Below are positions 47,453 through 57,471 of a stretch of DNA of 64,000 nucleotides, piece after piece. Origin of the DNA: Brettanomyces bruxellensis (lineage: Eukaryota > Ascomycota > Pichiomycetes > Pichiales > Pichiaceae); assembly GCF_011074885.1 (NCBI RefSeq), contig NC_054688.1, forward strand, positions 1,302,001 through 1,366,000, given 5' to 3'. Made by a program: the position numbers and the translations under genes. The stretch's first letter is position 1; the number at the start of each line of letters is the position of its first letter. The notes under the pieces were generated by a model. That model saw nothing but the letters and a program-made list of their open reading frames with translations. It was not told the DNA's origin and ran no database searches.

Positions 47453-50400
47453 TCATTTCTTTCCTCCCTTTAGCACATCCATCAACCTCTGAGAGTCAGC
47501 CTTGAGTACAGATGCATTCTTGGACACATTAGTAGGGTCAACAACATCAATTGGGGCTCTTTGGGGGTTGGCATACGTTTGTGTAGGTCCCATGTTAATT
47601 CCAGCACTAAGGACGTTGCCAAGAACAGAATTGTAGATGCTCTTGGCGGCTGCCGAGCGGTTGGCAGAGTTATTCTTATTGCTTGATTCGGTACTTTCGG
47701 GCTCCTTGGTGCTTTTCTGCTTAGGAGAGTGATGAACATTCTTCTTTGCACCTTCCGGCTTAGCGGCATCTGCATGCTTCTTCTTTATGTTTCCCTTGAT
47801 CACAGAAAGCAACTCTTTCTTACCGCTAGCCTGCTTCTTAGCAGGGTTAGCTGAGTGTGGATTTGAATCCGACTTAGAGTTTGATTTTGGAGAACTATCT
47901 TTTTGCGATGCACCAGGTCTGGCGGATTTCGAATCAAGCTTTGGCTTCGTCTTCGACTTCATCTTCACCTTCGTCTTATCACCTTTACCCTTCTGGCCCT
48001 TAGGATGGAACACGAATTGTTTGTGGGTCAAGTTCAACAAGGCGGAAGAATCAACAGTTAGTCCCCTTGGAGTAACCAAGCGGCCATCGAACCTGTTTCC
48101 GGTGAGAACAACTTCATCAAACACAACCTGGAGAAGAACCTTTGCCTCAAAGGAGCGGACCCCAACAACTGTTCCCTTTGAGAAAAGAGGAACCTTACCT
48201 GAGTCAAGAGCGTACAAAACACGGTCTCCAAGCTCAAAGAACTGCTTTCTCATAAGCAGGAAGCCCTTTGACGGATTGAAAACGGCTGTTCTTGGAATGC
48301 CCTTGACACCCTTATGGTTTTGTGGGTGAGGTTGCTGCACATAGTCCGTTATTTGCTTCTCTACAACGCCAATTCCAAACTTGGTGAGCGAGTCGGACGT
48401 CAAGGTGACTTTGATAAAGTTTGCCTTGATCTCCCGCAAGTATTTGTGGATTGCACGCAGCTTGTCATCCAGTTGCTTGTCAGAAAAGCCCCGGAAGATG
48501 TCGGTGGCCTTAGGAATGGAGTTTCCCCTGTATTTCTGCAAAGCCCGGAACACATCCGGGAATTTCTTCATGTAGTCATTGATTGTTGCAACTGCTAGAT
48601 CGCTAAACTCCCAGGACCGGCCCTGTTTCTTTGTGTATCCCAACACTTTGAGTTGCTTTCCTTCAAACTTGAGACCTAAGCCAACATCCTCGCGCCTCAT
48701 GCCCTTTGGAGCGTAGATGAGGTACATGGATGTGATTTTTGAAAGAAGCATCGTCGAAATGTGCAACATTCGGCAAACCTGGCTCATGCTGTGGTACCTC
48801 AATGCATGTCGCTCGTATTGAGCCCTCAAAGTGCCGAAGTTCGGCTCCTTCTCGGTTCCAGCCGGTTTTCGGATCGATAAAGCGAGTTTCTTGTTTCCAT
48901 CCGAGTATCCAACAACTTTGGCAGGAGATCCATACGCAAAAGATCCCAAGAAAACAACCTCCGTTCCAATTGGGTACGCATCTTCAAGTTTTGTGGCTGC
49001 TTTTTCCTTGAAACGCAAATCCTTGTGCACAACATCTTCCACTATCAACTGAAGAGGGAAGCAGTCGAGCTTGTCGGAAAACATCTTCACATAAGCACCA
49101 TCCTTTGTTGGTGCAAGGCCAACCACCTTCCTCATGTAGGCCAAACCTTCAACCATTGTACCATCCTTGTGGTGAGGCTCATGTCCGATCAAGTTCTCCT
49201 GAGATTCCGAGTTTCCAACATTTGCTTCTTCCTCCTCCTCCTTCTCACTGGCAAACCTTAACCCTTTCTTCACCTTCATCTGGTATATGACCTCTCTTCT
49301 ATCCTTCTCATAGCCACTCTTGTCCGTTCCCTGCAATTCTGTAGTCACGATCTGATCCTTGCCCCTTCTGCGAATAAATTCGAATCTCTTGTTTCCATCG
49401 TCAATGTGGCACAACTTGTACTCACGCAAGTACGGGTAGTTCGCATAGATGATGTTTCCCAAGTGCTGTTTGGCAAACTGTTCCACAGAAAGTCCCTTGT
49501 AGATGTTTTTCAAGGTGAGGATCATCGACACAGAACGCGAGGGCTGCTGGAAAACACACAAATGTGCATACTCCAGTTTTGCCGTGTATGGGATGGTGCT
49601 CAAGGTCGGGAAACCGGCCAAAGCATGCTTTCCGGATAGTGCATCCTTGCACATGCCCTTCACATAGGTGAGTCCCTTCATGGATGGAAGCTCAAACACA
49701 GATTGCACACACCTGGATTCGAAATCGGGAAGCCACTCTGGGAGAGGAGACCGAATTGGATTCTTGACCTGAGGATTGAACTGGAAGAGAAGATTGCGGC
49801 CAAAGGTGTTTCTCTGTTTTTCCTCCGGCGTCAAATACTTGTCTAAGGGCGTCATCACTTTAATCAGCCTTTTCTCATCAACAAACGAGAGAAGAACAAC
49901 CGCCTCCCAGGGGGCAGTCTTACCGTTCATGTCTGTTTCGCAGTCATTTGGGTAGAAGTCAATGATTGGAGACTTAGCATCTGTCATAAGTTCCTGGTAG
50001 CATGCCGGAAGAAGCCGGCGGGATCTGGCTGGAAGAACTCCCATTAACTGCTGAAAAGGCTTGAAAGGCTGTCCCATCTTGAAGTTTAGCTTCACGCCCA
50101 AACCACGTGACACATCCGAGATTCTTGGGGCGTAATGATAGTGGTAATACCAGGGCCACGAGCAAACACCCTTGTAGTAGTAGTTGAGCACCCATTGAAG
50201 ACCTTCGACATAGTTCTCGGTCAAGTCCGTGATCTTGTCCTCGTCGTCCAACGTGAAATGAAGTTTTTCCTTGTAGTACTGGTTCTTCCAGTCCAAGAAC
50301 TTCTTGTTGTAGAGGTCTTTCTCCTCTGTCAAAGTCTTCTCACTGTCCACCACAATACTCCGCTGGTACCTCTTGAATTGCGAGTGGATGTCCTCTGCCC

Positions 50401-51832
50401 TCTGCTTGAATTCATCGTCACTCTCGTTTGCACTGATTCCATCGATGTCGATCTTGGCCGTGTATGTGTTCTTCGAGGCACTGTGTAAAATCACAACGCC
50501 AACATCAAACGCCAGCTTCTTGATGAAGTCACGATTGGTTGCATCCTCAAAGAAATCGGCCGGCAACTGCAAAGACGGGATCTTGCTCTCATCTTCCTGC
50601 ATGTCCTTGATGGAAAACTTGTTGTTGTACAGGGGAAGAAGCCACGACCTTATATGGCCAACCATCTTCTTCTGCTGCTTTATTAGAAGCTCACGGCCCT
50701 CTCTTTCTCTCTTCCTTGCACCATGATGCGACACGTTCTCCAACTGGTAGTTAAACCAGTCCACATCAACTGATCCACGCTCAAAGTTATCAAGCTCGAA
50801 AACCGACAAGATGTCCAACCATATTTTCAACCGCTTCATGTTGATCGTGCCACTCTCGTTGATGTAGCCATCGGAGCGCCTCATGGCCTCCTTGAACGTC
50901 TCTATAAGAAGAGGAAATGCACCGTGATTGAGGTGCAAATCCGGCAAGTTCGGGAGGAAATCGTTACCGATCACGTACATGATCAAGATGAAATCGTCCA
51001 GAATCCGCTCGAAGTCGTACTTGAACGATATCTGGTCCTGCAAATCCTTGAACTCCTCCCCAAGATACTCACGCACAAGCGATATGTGAAGCAAATAGAA
51101 CTTCTGCTTCGAGAGATCAGACGATGGAGTGCCTCTGTTTCGGCCAAACGTCACTTCCTCACGAAGAAGTGCAAAATGTGGCTCGTGCGATGCCAAGCCA
51201 AGCATGATCAAGTCCGCATCAAGCCCGTACACACAGTGTCTTGTATTTGGGTCGTACCCTGGCTGTGCACGGTGCACACGGATGTATTCCATGATTTTAT
51301 GCTCTCCTTCACCTGGAACTTCCTGTCCCGATAGGATCACCTGGATGCTTTGCCAGTTAGAGTCTGTCGAAACTTTCTGGTTGATGTAGTACTTCAAGTG
51401 CTCGGTGACCTTTGCCATGAAGTCTGTACCTGGAGTGATTGCATTCGAATCAAAAGGTGCCTCTTTAGGAATTTCATCTCCTCTCTCAATTGCCTTTTTC
51501 ATGTTTTGCTCCGCCTCCACGGCCGAACGGAATCTTCTAGCACGCTGTTGGTTCATCTTTGCCCTTGGTGCGACACCATCGATTGCCATGTAAAACACTT
51601 TTTTTGGTTTGATCAAGTTAAATAGATGGTCGATGTACGCAAAAATTGCTCCGAACATCTGCTCTTCCGATAAATGAATAATGGTTCCGTCATTCGTGTG
51701 TGTGCAGTTATGAAGAATCGAATTCATATCGAGATACATGTTGTCGAACTCGATCATCTCTTGCCCATCCACTTCTTGGGATGTTAATGGCCATCTCTCT
51801 GAGATAAACCTGAAGAATTTTGGAATACCCAT
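47453..51832 (-). CDS. XRN1: Xrn1/Kem1, cytoplasmic 5'-3' exoribonuclease
   Basis: 1459 residues, ATG complementary to 51830-51832. Xrn1 degrades decapped mRNA 5' to 3' in the cytoplasm. The start MGIPKFFRFISERWP and the acidic active-site blocks are complete: YLDMNSILHNC (Asp 35), QVILSGQEVPGEGEHKIMEY and VYGLDADLIMLGLASH, with VIGNDFLPNLPDLH. Conserved region 2 and the PAZ/Tudor, KOW, winged-helix and SH3-like domains follow to about residue 1210. The final 250 residues are a Lys/Ser-rich disordered tail (KGKGDKTKVKMKSKTKPK). Length is close to S. cerevisiae Xrn1 (1528). No break is seen. Confidence 0.97.
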   Translation of the reverse strand: MGIPKFFRFISERWPLTSQEVDGQEMIEFDNMYLDMNSILHNCTHTNDGTIIHLSEEQMFGAIFAYIDHLFNLIKPKKVFYMAIDGVAPRAKMNQQRARRFRSAVEAEQNMKKAIERGDEIPKEAPFDSNAITPGTDFMAKVTEHLKYYINQKVSTDSNWQSIQVILSGQEVPGEGEHKIMEYIRVHRAQPGYDPNTRHCVYGLDADLIMLGLASHEPHFALLREEVTFGRNRGTPSSDLSKQKFYLLHISLVREYLGEEFKDLQDQISFKYDFERILDDFILIMYVIGNDFLPNLPDLHLNHGAFPLLIETFKEAMRRSDGYINESGTINMKRLKIWLDILSVFELDNFERGSVDVDWFNYQLENVSHHGARKREREGRELLIKQQKKMVGHIRSWLLPLYNNKFSIKDMQEDESKIPSLQLPADFFEDATNRDFIKKLAFDVGVVILHSASKNTYTAKIDIDGISANESDDEFKQRAEDIHSQFKRYQRSIVVDSEKTLTEEKDLYNKKFLDWKNQYYKEKLHFTLDDEDKITDLTENYVEGLQWVLNYYYKGVCSWPWYYHYHYAPRISDVSRGLGVKLNFKMGQPFKPFQQLMGVLPARSRRLLPACYQELMTDAKSPIIDFYPNDCETDMNGKTAPWEAVVLLSFVDEKRLIKVMTPLDKYLTPEEKQRNTFGRNLLFQFNPQVKNPIRSPLPEWLPDFESRCVQSVFELPSMKGLTYVKGMCKDALSGKHALAGFPTLSTIPYTAKLEYAHLCVFQQPSRSVSMILTLKNIYKGLSVEQFAKQHLGNIIYANYPYLREYKLCHIDDGNKRFEFIRRRGKDQIVTTELQGTDKSGYEKDRREVIYQMKVKKGLRFASEKEEEEEANVGNSESQENLIGHEPHHKDGTMVEGLAYMRKVVGLAPTKDGAYVKMFSDKLDCFPLQLIVEDVVHKDLRFKEKAATKLEDAYPIGTEVVFLGSFAYGSPAKVVGYSDGNKKLALSIRKPAGTEKEPNFGTLRAQYERHALRYHSMSQVCRMLHISTMLLSKITSMYLIYAPKGMRREDVGLGLKFEGKQLKVLGYTKKQGRSWEFSDLAVATINDYMKKFPDVFRALQKYRGNSIPKATDIFRGFSDKQLDDKLRAIHKYLREIKANFIKVTLTSDSLTKFGIGVVEKQITDYVQQPHPQNHKGVKGIPRTAVFNPSKGFLLMRKQFFELGDRVLYALDSGKVPLFSKGTVVGVRSFEAKVLLQVVFDEVVLTGNRFDGRLVTPRGLTVDSSALLNLTHKQFVFHPKGQKGKGDKTKVKMKSKTKPKLDSKSARPGASQKDSSPKSNSKSDSNPHSANPAKKQASGKKELLSVIKGNIKKKHADAAKPEGAKKNVHHSPKQKSTKEPESTESSNKNNSANRSAAAKSIYNSVLGNVLSAGINMGPTQTYANPQRAPIDVVDPTNVSKNASVLKADSQRLMDVLKGGKK

Positions 51833-52739
51833 CTTTCAATTGATTAATTCAGATGATCTTCTTCTTTTCTTATCCTTTTTCCTGTCGTATCTTCCGCTGT
51901 GTAGAAAAGTTACTCTAAGGCTTGTTCCGATTGAAGATTGTTATGTGCTCTAGCGAATTTGTAACTCCTTTTCAAGCGAGAAGCAGTAATTCATGTATTG
52001 AATTATGTGTGTACTTGCTTTTCGCTTCCCCCGTAATTTTTTTTTTTTTTTTTGCTAATTTCATGTTTCCAAAACTCACACGCTCTCTTTTTTTCCTCTT
52101 TATTTTTCCCTCAAAAATCACGACGTATACAAAACAGGTTGTCCCTACTATTTTTTCCTCTCCCAACTCAGCCGACCAGCTGCTTTCGGCATGCTGCCTC
52201 CACTGTGAACGTTTTTTTCGTTTTTTTTTTCACTATTTTTTTGTTCCTCGACACACTAAATTTTTCCCGTACATCAGCTCTCCCTAAGCGCCATATAACC
52301 AAGCAAGAAATTAACCCAGAAAGTTTAAAAGAACCTCCCAATCCGTATTCAAGCTTCTTTTAAGTGAATACTGTCCTGTTTCCAAAATTCCTAATCATTG
52401 CTTATCGAAATATTACCCATATCCGGCTGTTGGTACTTATTTTCTTGATATTTAATTGCAGTCATGAAGGGAATCCCACTATTCCAATTAGTCCCTGCTA
52501 CACCAGGCTCGTAATTTTTTTTTTTTTCTCCCTTCTCAAAACTTCTCTTTTTTCAGTCCACTGAAACATGTAAATAAATCAGAAGTGATAGATTTGTATC
52601 TACTACCTTTCCGAATCTCAATCTGCAACGCCAAAATAGCGCTAATTTTGCAGAGTTTTACCTAAATTCAATCCAACACTGTGTCTAAGGAGGAGTATCC
52701 ATACATATTTTCTAAGGATTACCATCTGTTGAAGTGAAA
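51833..52739. other. Divergent XRN1/NUP49 promoter region
   Basis: 907 bases, T-rich, with T17 at 52037-52053 and several T8-T10 runs (52216-52225, 52513-52522). Short open frames here are pyrimidine-driven. No gene is supported. Confidence 0.55.
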
Positions 52740-54458
52740 ATGTTTGGTAATAAGTCTTCGAGCTTTTCTTTTGGCTCAGGTGCCAATAAGCCTACAAGTG
52801 GAGGTTTTTCCTTTGGAAATAATAGTAACAACAGCAATGCTAATGCTAACAAGCCGGCGTTCTCCTTTGGAAACTCAAACACCAACACAAATACTGCGAA
52901 TAAACCGTTGTTTGGTGCTCAAAACACGAACACCCAGACTTCAAACTCTGGCTTTGGTTTTGGTTCCAACAATAACAACAATGGCAACACTGGGAATACT
53001 GGCTTTGGCTTTGGAGCAAATAGTAACAATAATAACGGCAATAATAACTCTGGAAATACTGGCTTTGGTTTTGGCAATAATAATGCAAATAAGACAGGAT
53101 TCGGTCTTGGAGGTAGCACGAACAACAATACAGCAGCAAAGCCTGCATTTAGCTTTGGAGCTAATACAAACAATACTGCTTCAAAGCCAAGTTTCGGCTT
53201 TGGAAATAATGCAAACGCTAGTTCCTCAAAGCCAGCTTTTGGATTCGGAAATACTGCAACTAACACTGCCGCTAAACCCGGTTTTAGTTTTGGAAATAAT
53301 ACCGCCAGTACGGGTTCAAAGCCTGGCTTTGGTTTTGGAAATAATGCAAGCACTGCATCAAAGCCAGGTTTCAGCTTTGGAAATAACAATAATTCTACAT
53401 CCACTAGCACTGGAACTGCCAGTGGTGGTTTGTTTGGAAATAAACCTGCTACAGGTGGTGGTCTGTTTGGCAATAACACAAATAGCAACACAAATGGAGG
53501 TATGTTTGCCAGTAAACCTAGTGGAGGACTTTTTGGAAGTGGTACCAACAATAATTCTACGAGTTTGTTTGGAAACAAAGGTCCTAGTAATGGTTTAGGG
53601 AACAGTGGGGGTCTGTTTGGCAATAATAACAACAACGGAATGTTTGGAAACAATAATAATAACAATAATCAACAAATCCCACAGCTCACATCAATGACCA
53701 AAGTGAGTGATCTTCCTGACGGTCTCAAAAATCAGCTTGTGCAGTTGGATGAGTATATTCAAACGGAAATGTCTATTGCAGAGTATCTTAAAAGCAACGA
53801 GAAAGAGCACAGTGAGTTGATAGATAGTATACCACGAGACATACGGTATTTGGAGAAGAAGTCATCATCCACAGGTCAAGCATTAAACAGCGATTTGCAC
53901 TTTATTGAGAGTTTCAAGGCGAAAACTTTAGAAAGCTTTAACGATTGGGTCGAGAAGCTGATCAAGGTGTATCTACAATTGACAAATCCAATGTCCAGTA
54001 ATGTTTCTAACGACCAGACTCAATCTTCTTCCTCATCTAATGTTGTCATAGGAATCAACGGTGTGAGAAAGGTAGATCCAGCTACCGATGCTAAAAACGG
54101 CCAGATCAACAGCAATGGAAGTAAGAATGGAGCTCAATCTTCAAGTACAAACCAAGCTGCACCACTGAATGTTACACAGATCATAAATTTATACTATCTA
54201 ACCAAGATCGATGACTTCAAGGATAGCATATCTAAGTATGAGGTGATTCTTAAAGAAGTAGAAGATTCCATAAATTCGTTGGACAAATCACTTTTAGACG
54301 GAAGGCGTGGAGCATCTGCCTTGAATGATAATTATGGTCTTGAAATGATTGTTTCCACACTTCGTGAAGAGTTCAAGTTATACGTCGAGTTGGCAAACGA
54401 GTTTGCGGAAATACATCATGATGTAAAGCATATAGTAGGTGGTCCTGAGGCTTTTTAA
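52740..54458 (+). CDS. NUP49: Nup49, FG nucleoporin of the central channel
   Basis: 572 residues from ATG 52740 (the GTG two codons earlier is not a start). Nup49 forms the channel trimer with Nsp1 and Nup57, anchored by Nic96. Residues 1-315 are an FG domain: repeats of FSFG and FGFG with Asn/Gly/Thr/Ser spacers, changing to LFG and MFG repeats near 230-310 (GGLFGN). The structured part begins at TSMTKVSDLPDGLKNQLVQL and contains coiled-coil segments (about 325-430 and 475-572) split by a Ser/Asn linker. NUP49 over NUP57 or NSP1 is supported by the C-terminal pattern and by position next to XRN1, as in S. cerevisiae. The length excess (572 against 472) lies in the FG region and linker. Confidence 0.9.
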   Translation: MFGNKSSSFSFGSGANKPTSGGFSFGNNSNNSNANANKPAFSFGNSNTNTNTANKPLFGAQNTNTQTSNSGFGFGSNNNNNGNTGNTGFGFGANSNNNNGNNNSGNTGFGFGNNNANKTGFGLGGSTNNNTAAKPAFSFGANTNNTASKPSFGFGNNANASSSKPAFGFGNTATNTAAKPGFSFGNNTASTGSKPGFGFGNNASTASKPGFSFGNNNNSTSTSTGTASGGLFGNKPATGGGLFGNNTNSNTNGGMFASKPSGGLFGSGTNNNSTSLFGNKGPSNGLGNSGGLFGNNNNNGMFGNNNNNNNQQIPQLTSMTKVSDLPDGLKNQLVQLDEYIQTEMSIAEYLKSNEKEHSELIDSIPRDIRYLEKKSSSTGQALNSDLHFIESFKAKTLESFNDWVEKLIKVYLQLTNPMSSNVSNDQTQSSSSSNVVIGINGVRKVDPATDAKNGQINSNGSKNGAQSSSTNQAAPLNVTQIINLYYLTKIDDFKDSISKYEVILKEVEDSINSLDKSLLDGRRGASALNDNYGLEMIVSTLREEFKLYVELANEFAEIHHDVKHIVGGPEAF

Positions 54459-54797
54459 GAGAAGCCTTCCGAAACTTTTGGCATTGACTGATAGAATTTG
54501 TATTATTATGTGAATATAATTCTTGGAAACGAATTGTGCAACAGTAGTGAATAATTAAGACTAAATAGTAAACCCAGTAATTATATTTAGTAATTGGATT
54601 TAGTAATTAGGTTCATCTATAGGATTGTCTCTTTTTTCCGGATTTCGCTCTTCTCACTTTCTATCGTTCCATCCAATTTCGCGCGTTCTTCATGGTCCTT
54701 ATTTTCCTCATCATGTATCACTTTTTATAGCACTAAGTATTAAACTACGAAGCATTAATAGCATCTTTGGTCAAGACAACTTGCTTCAATTACGAAC
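54459..54797. other. NUP49 3' flank
   Basis: 339 bases, AT-rich, with three short repeats of TAGTAATTGGATT type at 54574-54612. Nothing else is visible. Confidence 0.5.
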
Positions 54798-55016
54798 ATG
54801 TCTGCAGAAGGTGACACCATTACATATGAGCAAAGAAGGAAAAGATTGTTGATTTGCCATTTGCTTCAAAGCCCAGACGCTAAGCTTGCTATGATTATGA
54901 AAAAAGATTTTGCAAACTTCAGCACGAAAGATGACAAGGATGAGAAAGACTACCGCACGATTTCAGAGGTGGAAACGCATCTCTTCAATGTCCTCCTCAA
55001 TAGAGAAGAATTATGA
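54798..55016 (+). CDS. Possible small protein, 72 residues, unrecognised
   Basis: An ATG-started frame (MSAEGDTITYEQRRKRLLIC...) in a 755-base gap between NUP49 and AIR1. It is hydrophilic and helix-prone, with basic residues near the N-terminus (EQRRKR) and an acidic/lysine middle (STKDDKDEKD). Composition resembles a real protein more than the T-rich chance frames of this window. Its stop (TGA 55014-55016) overlaps an ATG in the next frame (55013) that opens a 35-codon frame to 55120. I recognise no domain. It could be a small yeast protein or chance. Confidence 0.4.
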   Translation: MSAEGDTITYEQRRKRLLICHLLQSPDAKLAMIMKKDFANFSTKDDKDEKDYRTISEVETHLFNVLLNREEL

Positions 55017-55213
55017 TTATGGGAGAACTTGAAAATGTACTAGAAATCTGTATGCTTAATGATAATGATTACATCGACAAACGCCCGGTATTTCAGCTTC
55101 TGGTAAGCTATTTCCGGTGAATTTACAATCTGGATATCTCTATTAGGACTCTAATATACAATTGTGCGTATATGTGGCCTCTTACTGCCTTTGAATACAC
55201 TAAGTCAAAGCTT

Positions 55214-56440
55214 TTATCTCCTCCTATTGTTTAAATAGCCAGAACGCGTTGGCTGTGCTTTTCTACGGGGAGGGAGAAATCCAGACTTCGATGGCCTGGA
55301 CCCTCTATTTTGGTTATTTGATGAGTGATGATGGCCATGTCTGTTGTTGGATTTGTTGTGGCTGTAATTATTATCATGTCTTGCTTCGTATGATGAGCCT
55401 GCATTGTCTGAAAATTTGCGTCTTTTTCTCATAGATGAACTTTTATCGGATCTTCTCTTCCTCTTTCTACTGGAGGAATAGTCCTCGGATGATTCTCTGT
55501 TTGCATAGCTCCTCTCAGTGTTGTCATCACGGTATCTATCATGATGCCGCCTTTTAACTTCGGATAATCGCACTCTGTACAGATTGCGAAACTCACGCGG
55601 GAGATTTTCACCTGTGAATGCCGATCCATTGATGTTTGGAGTGCGCGAAACTCTAGGAAATGGGCAATTATCACCAAAATGGCCCTCGTGTCCGCAATTA
55701 TAGCAGAATATCAATCCACTTGGATACATATCTCGTCTCACCGAGGAATCATGCGAGATCTTCTTTACTATGTAACTTCTCCATATGTTTGGGCATCTAT
55801 CCGTTGAATGTGTGCGTGAATTGCAATATGTGCAGTAGTTGTAGTGTCTTTTATCAGGGCAGTTATTACGATAATGGCCTTTTTTGCCACAGTTTGAGCA
55901 AACCATGGATATTGGGCATTGTGATTCATAGTGGTCTCCAACTTTTCCGCACAGATGACAAACAACAACCGTACATTTGGCTCGTTTGTGTCCTCTTTGG
56001 TGGCAATTTGAACATATTGGTTCCGAAGCATCTGGATCCGCAACTCCAAAATATCGGCCTTCTCCCCGGAGCTCTGCAAGTTCATCATTATTGTTATTAA
56101 CGTCTTTAAATGATGGTGCGTATGAAAGATCGTTGTTATTGCCTGGAATCGTCAGTTCTGGAACTTTTATGTCTTCTATGTTTTCATCTTCTAAATTTAT
56201 ACTATGAACCTGCTTTTCAGCATTAGGCTGCTTTTCTTGCTCCTCTGTACCATTTACTTCATGTTTTTTCTTTTCATGAATGTCCGCTTGATTAATATCA
56301 TCTCCTTTATTCTCTTTAGTTTCTTCTTCTGTATGCTTTTGCGCATTTTCATCTTCACTATTTTTTTGTGATTGCCCTTTGTTAACCGTCTTCTCTGACA
56401 GAATTTCTAATCGGTTTGTCTCACTATCTTCTGTGCTCAT
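55214..56440 (-). CDS. AIR1: Air1/Air2, zinc-knuckle subunit of the TRAMP complex
   Basis: 408 residues, ATG complementary to 56438-56440. Air proteins bridge the poly(A) polymerase Trf4/5 and the helicase Mtr4 in nuclear RNA surveillance. Five consecutive CCHC zinc knuckles lie at about 142-265: CSNCHQRGHKRAKC, CHLCGKVGDHYESQC, CSNCGKKGHYRNNC, CTYCNSRTHSTDRC and CYNCGHEGHFGDNC. That number and spacing is the Air1/2 hallmark, and IWRSYIV between knuckles 4 and 5 matches the Trf4-contact region. The N-terminus is acidic and Lys/Glu-rich; the C-terminus is Arg/Ser/His-rich. It is divergent from THS1, exactly as AIR1 is in S. cerevisiae. Confidence 0.95.
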   Translation of the reverse strand: MSTEDSETNRLEILSEKTVNKGQSQKNSEDENAQKHTEEETKENKGDDINQADIHEKKKHEVNGTEEQEKQPNAEKQVHSINLEDENIEDIKVPELTIPGNNNDLSYAPSFKDVNNNNDELAELRGEGRYFGVADPDASEPICSNCHQRGHKRAKCTVVVCHLCGKVGDHYESQCPISMVCSNCGKKGHYRNNCPDKRHYNYCTYCNSRTHSTDRCPNIWRSYIVKKISHDSSVRRDMYPSGLIFCYNCGHEGHFGDNCPFPRVSRTPNINGSAFTGENLPREFRNLYRVRLSEVKRRHHDRYRDDNTERSYANRESSEDYSSSRKRKRRSDKSSSMRKRRKFSDNAGSSYEARHDNNYSHNKSNNRHGHHHSSNNQNRGSRPSKSGFLPPRRKAQPTRSGYLNNRRR

Positions 56441-57471
56441 TGTATTATGTATATTCGTTTGTAGTCAGTTCTAACCGCATTTATATCCAAAAGATGTTGT
56501 TACCCTTCTGAATTTCTGCATGGTAATAATATATCTTCAAGATGTATTTATTTATGTTTTTTTTTTTGCTTTTTTTTTTCAGCCAACGTTACCCGGATGC
56601 ATGCCCGATACTTGACTTCATCACTATCACTGTCTGGCGGTTAGTCATTGGTTAATTAGATTAGTCGTAATGGGAAATATGACGAAACACCAAAACTTTT
56701 GCAGTTTGAGATGTGGCAATATATAGACACACATCTACATCAATTCGACGTATTTTGAGGATGCTTTATAGTGCTTGTCGCAGAAGATGACACAGACAAA
56801 TTGAAATTTCAAATAAATATACATTGACCTCATATGTGACCTCTCTGTCCGTATCCACAAAGTGCCTATCAAGGAATTTGGTTAGTTATACCGTTTTAGT
56901 TAGCCACCTTTTGTTTCCAACTGGATGAAAACTCTTTATCCAAGTTCTTGAAGCGGCAGTTTCATTATGTCTTATTGTGCACGTGACAATTAATACACGT
57001 CTAATGTGTGTTTTTATTTCGTACGACTTCAAAAAAAAACTGGATTTAATTCAATATTTACACCATAGCATCATCAGCCAGTTGATTTACCTATATTTTA
57101 CGAACCCCTGATCCTCCCTTGCAATGCCTATAGTATTATTTGGAGCATCAAACGTTCCGAGATATCCATTAACGAAATCCTGTTCGCGCCAAGCTGGTGT
57201 TTGCTCACTATTTCCTGCATGCCAATTTGAGCATCTGGAGCGGAATTGAAAAATTTAGACTGGGTGAAAAAATTGTCAGGAAGTATGGTGGTTTTTTTGC
57301 AGTATTTTTTTGTCTTCCAGACGAAAACTCAGAAAGTGTGCAGTATTGATTACCCTTATGAAGGGTTAAACTCCGCAAACTTTAAGCCATATACCCACCG
57401 TGAACTATATTTCTGGACTAGCGTCTATTTTTATTGTTTCAAGGAAAGAAACGAAATAACACGAACCAAGC
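56441..57471. other. Divergent AIR1/THS1 region
   Basis: 1.03 kb. A CACGTG E-box (56980-56985, GTCACGTGC on the minus strand) lies about midway. A T9 and a T10 run sit close together (56559-56580). A 55-codon minus-strand frame without ATG (57087-57254) has protein-like composition but no supported start. The rest is AT-rich leader. Confidence 0.5.

Noticed and set aside
52919..53665. 248-codon antisense frame in NUP49
   Set aside because: Mirror of the FG repeats (Leu/Pro-rich), not a protein gene.
56980..56985. CACGTG as a centromere CDEI element
   Set aside because: No CDEII/CDEIII-like context; a plain E-box upstream of a gene is sufficient.
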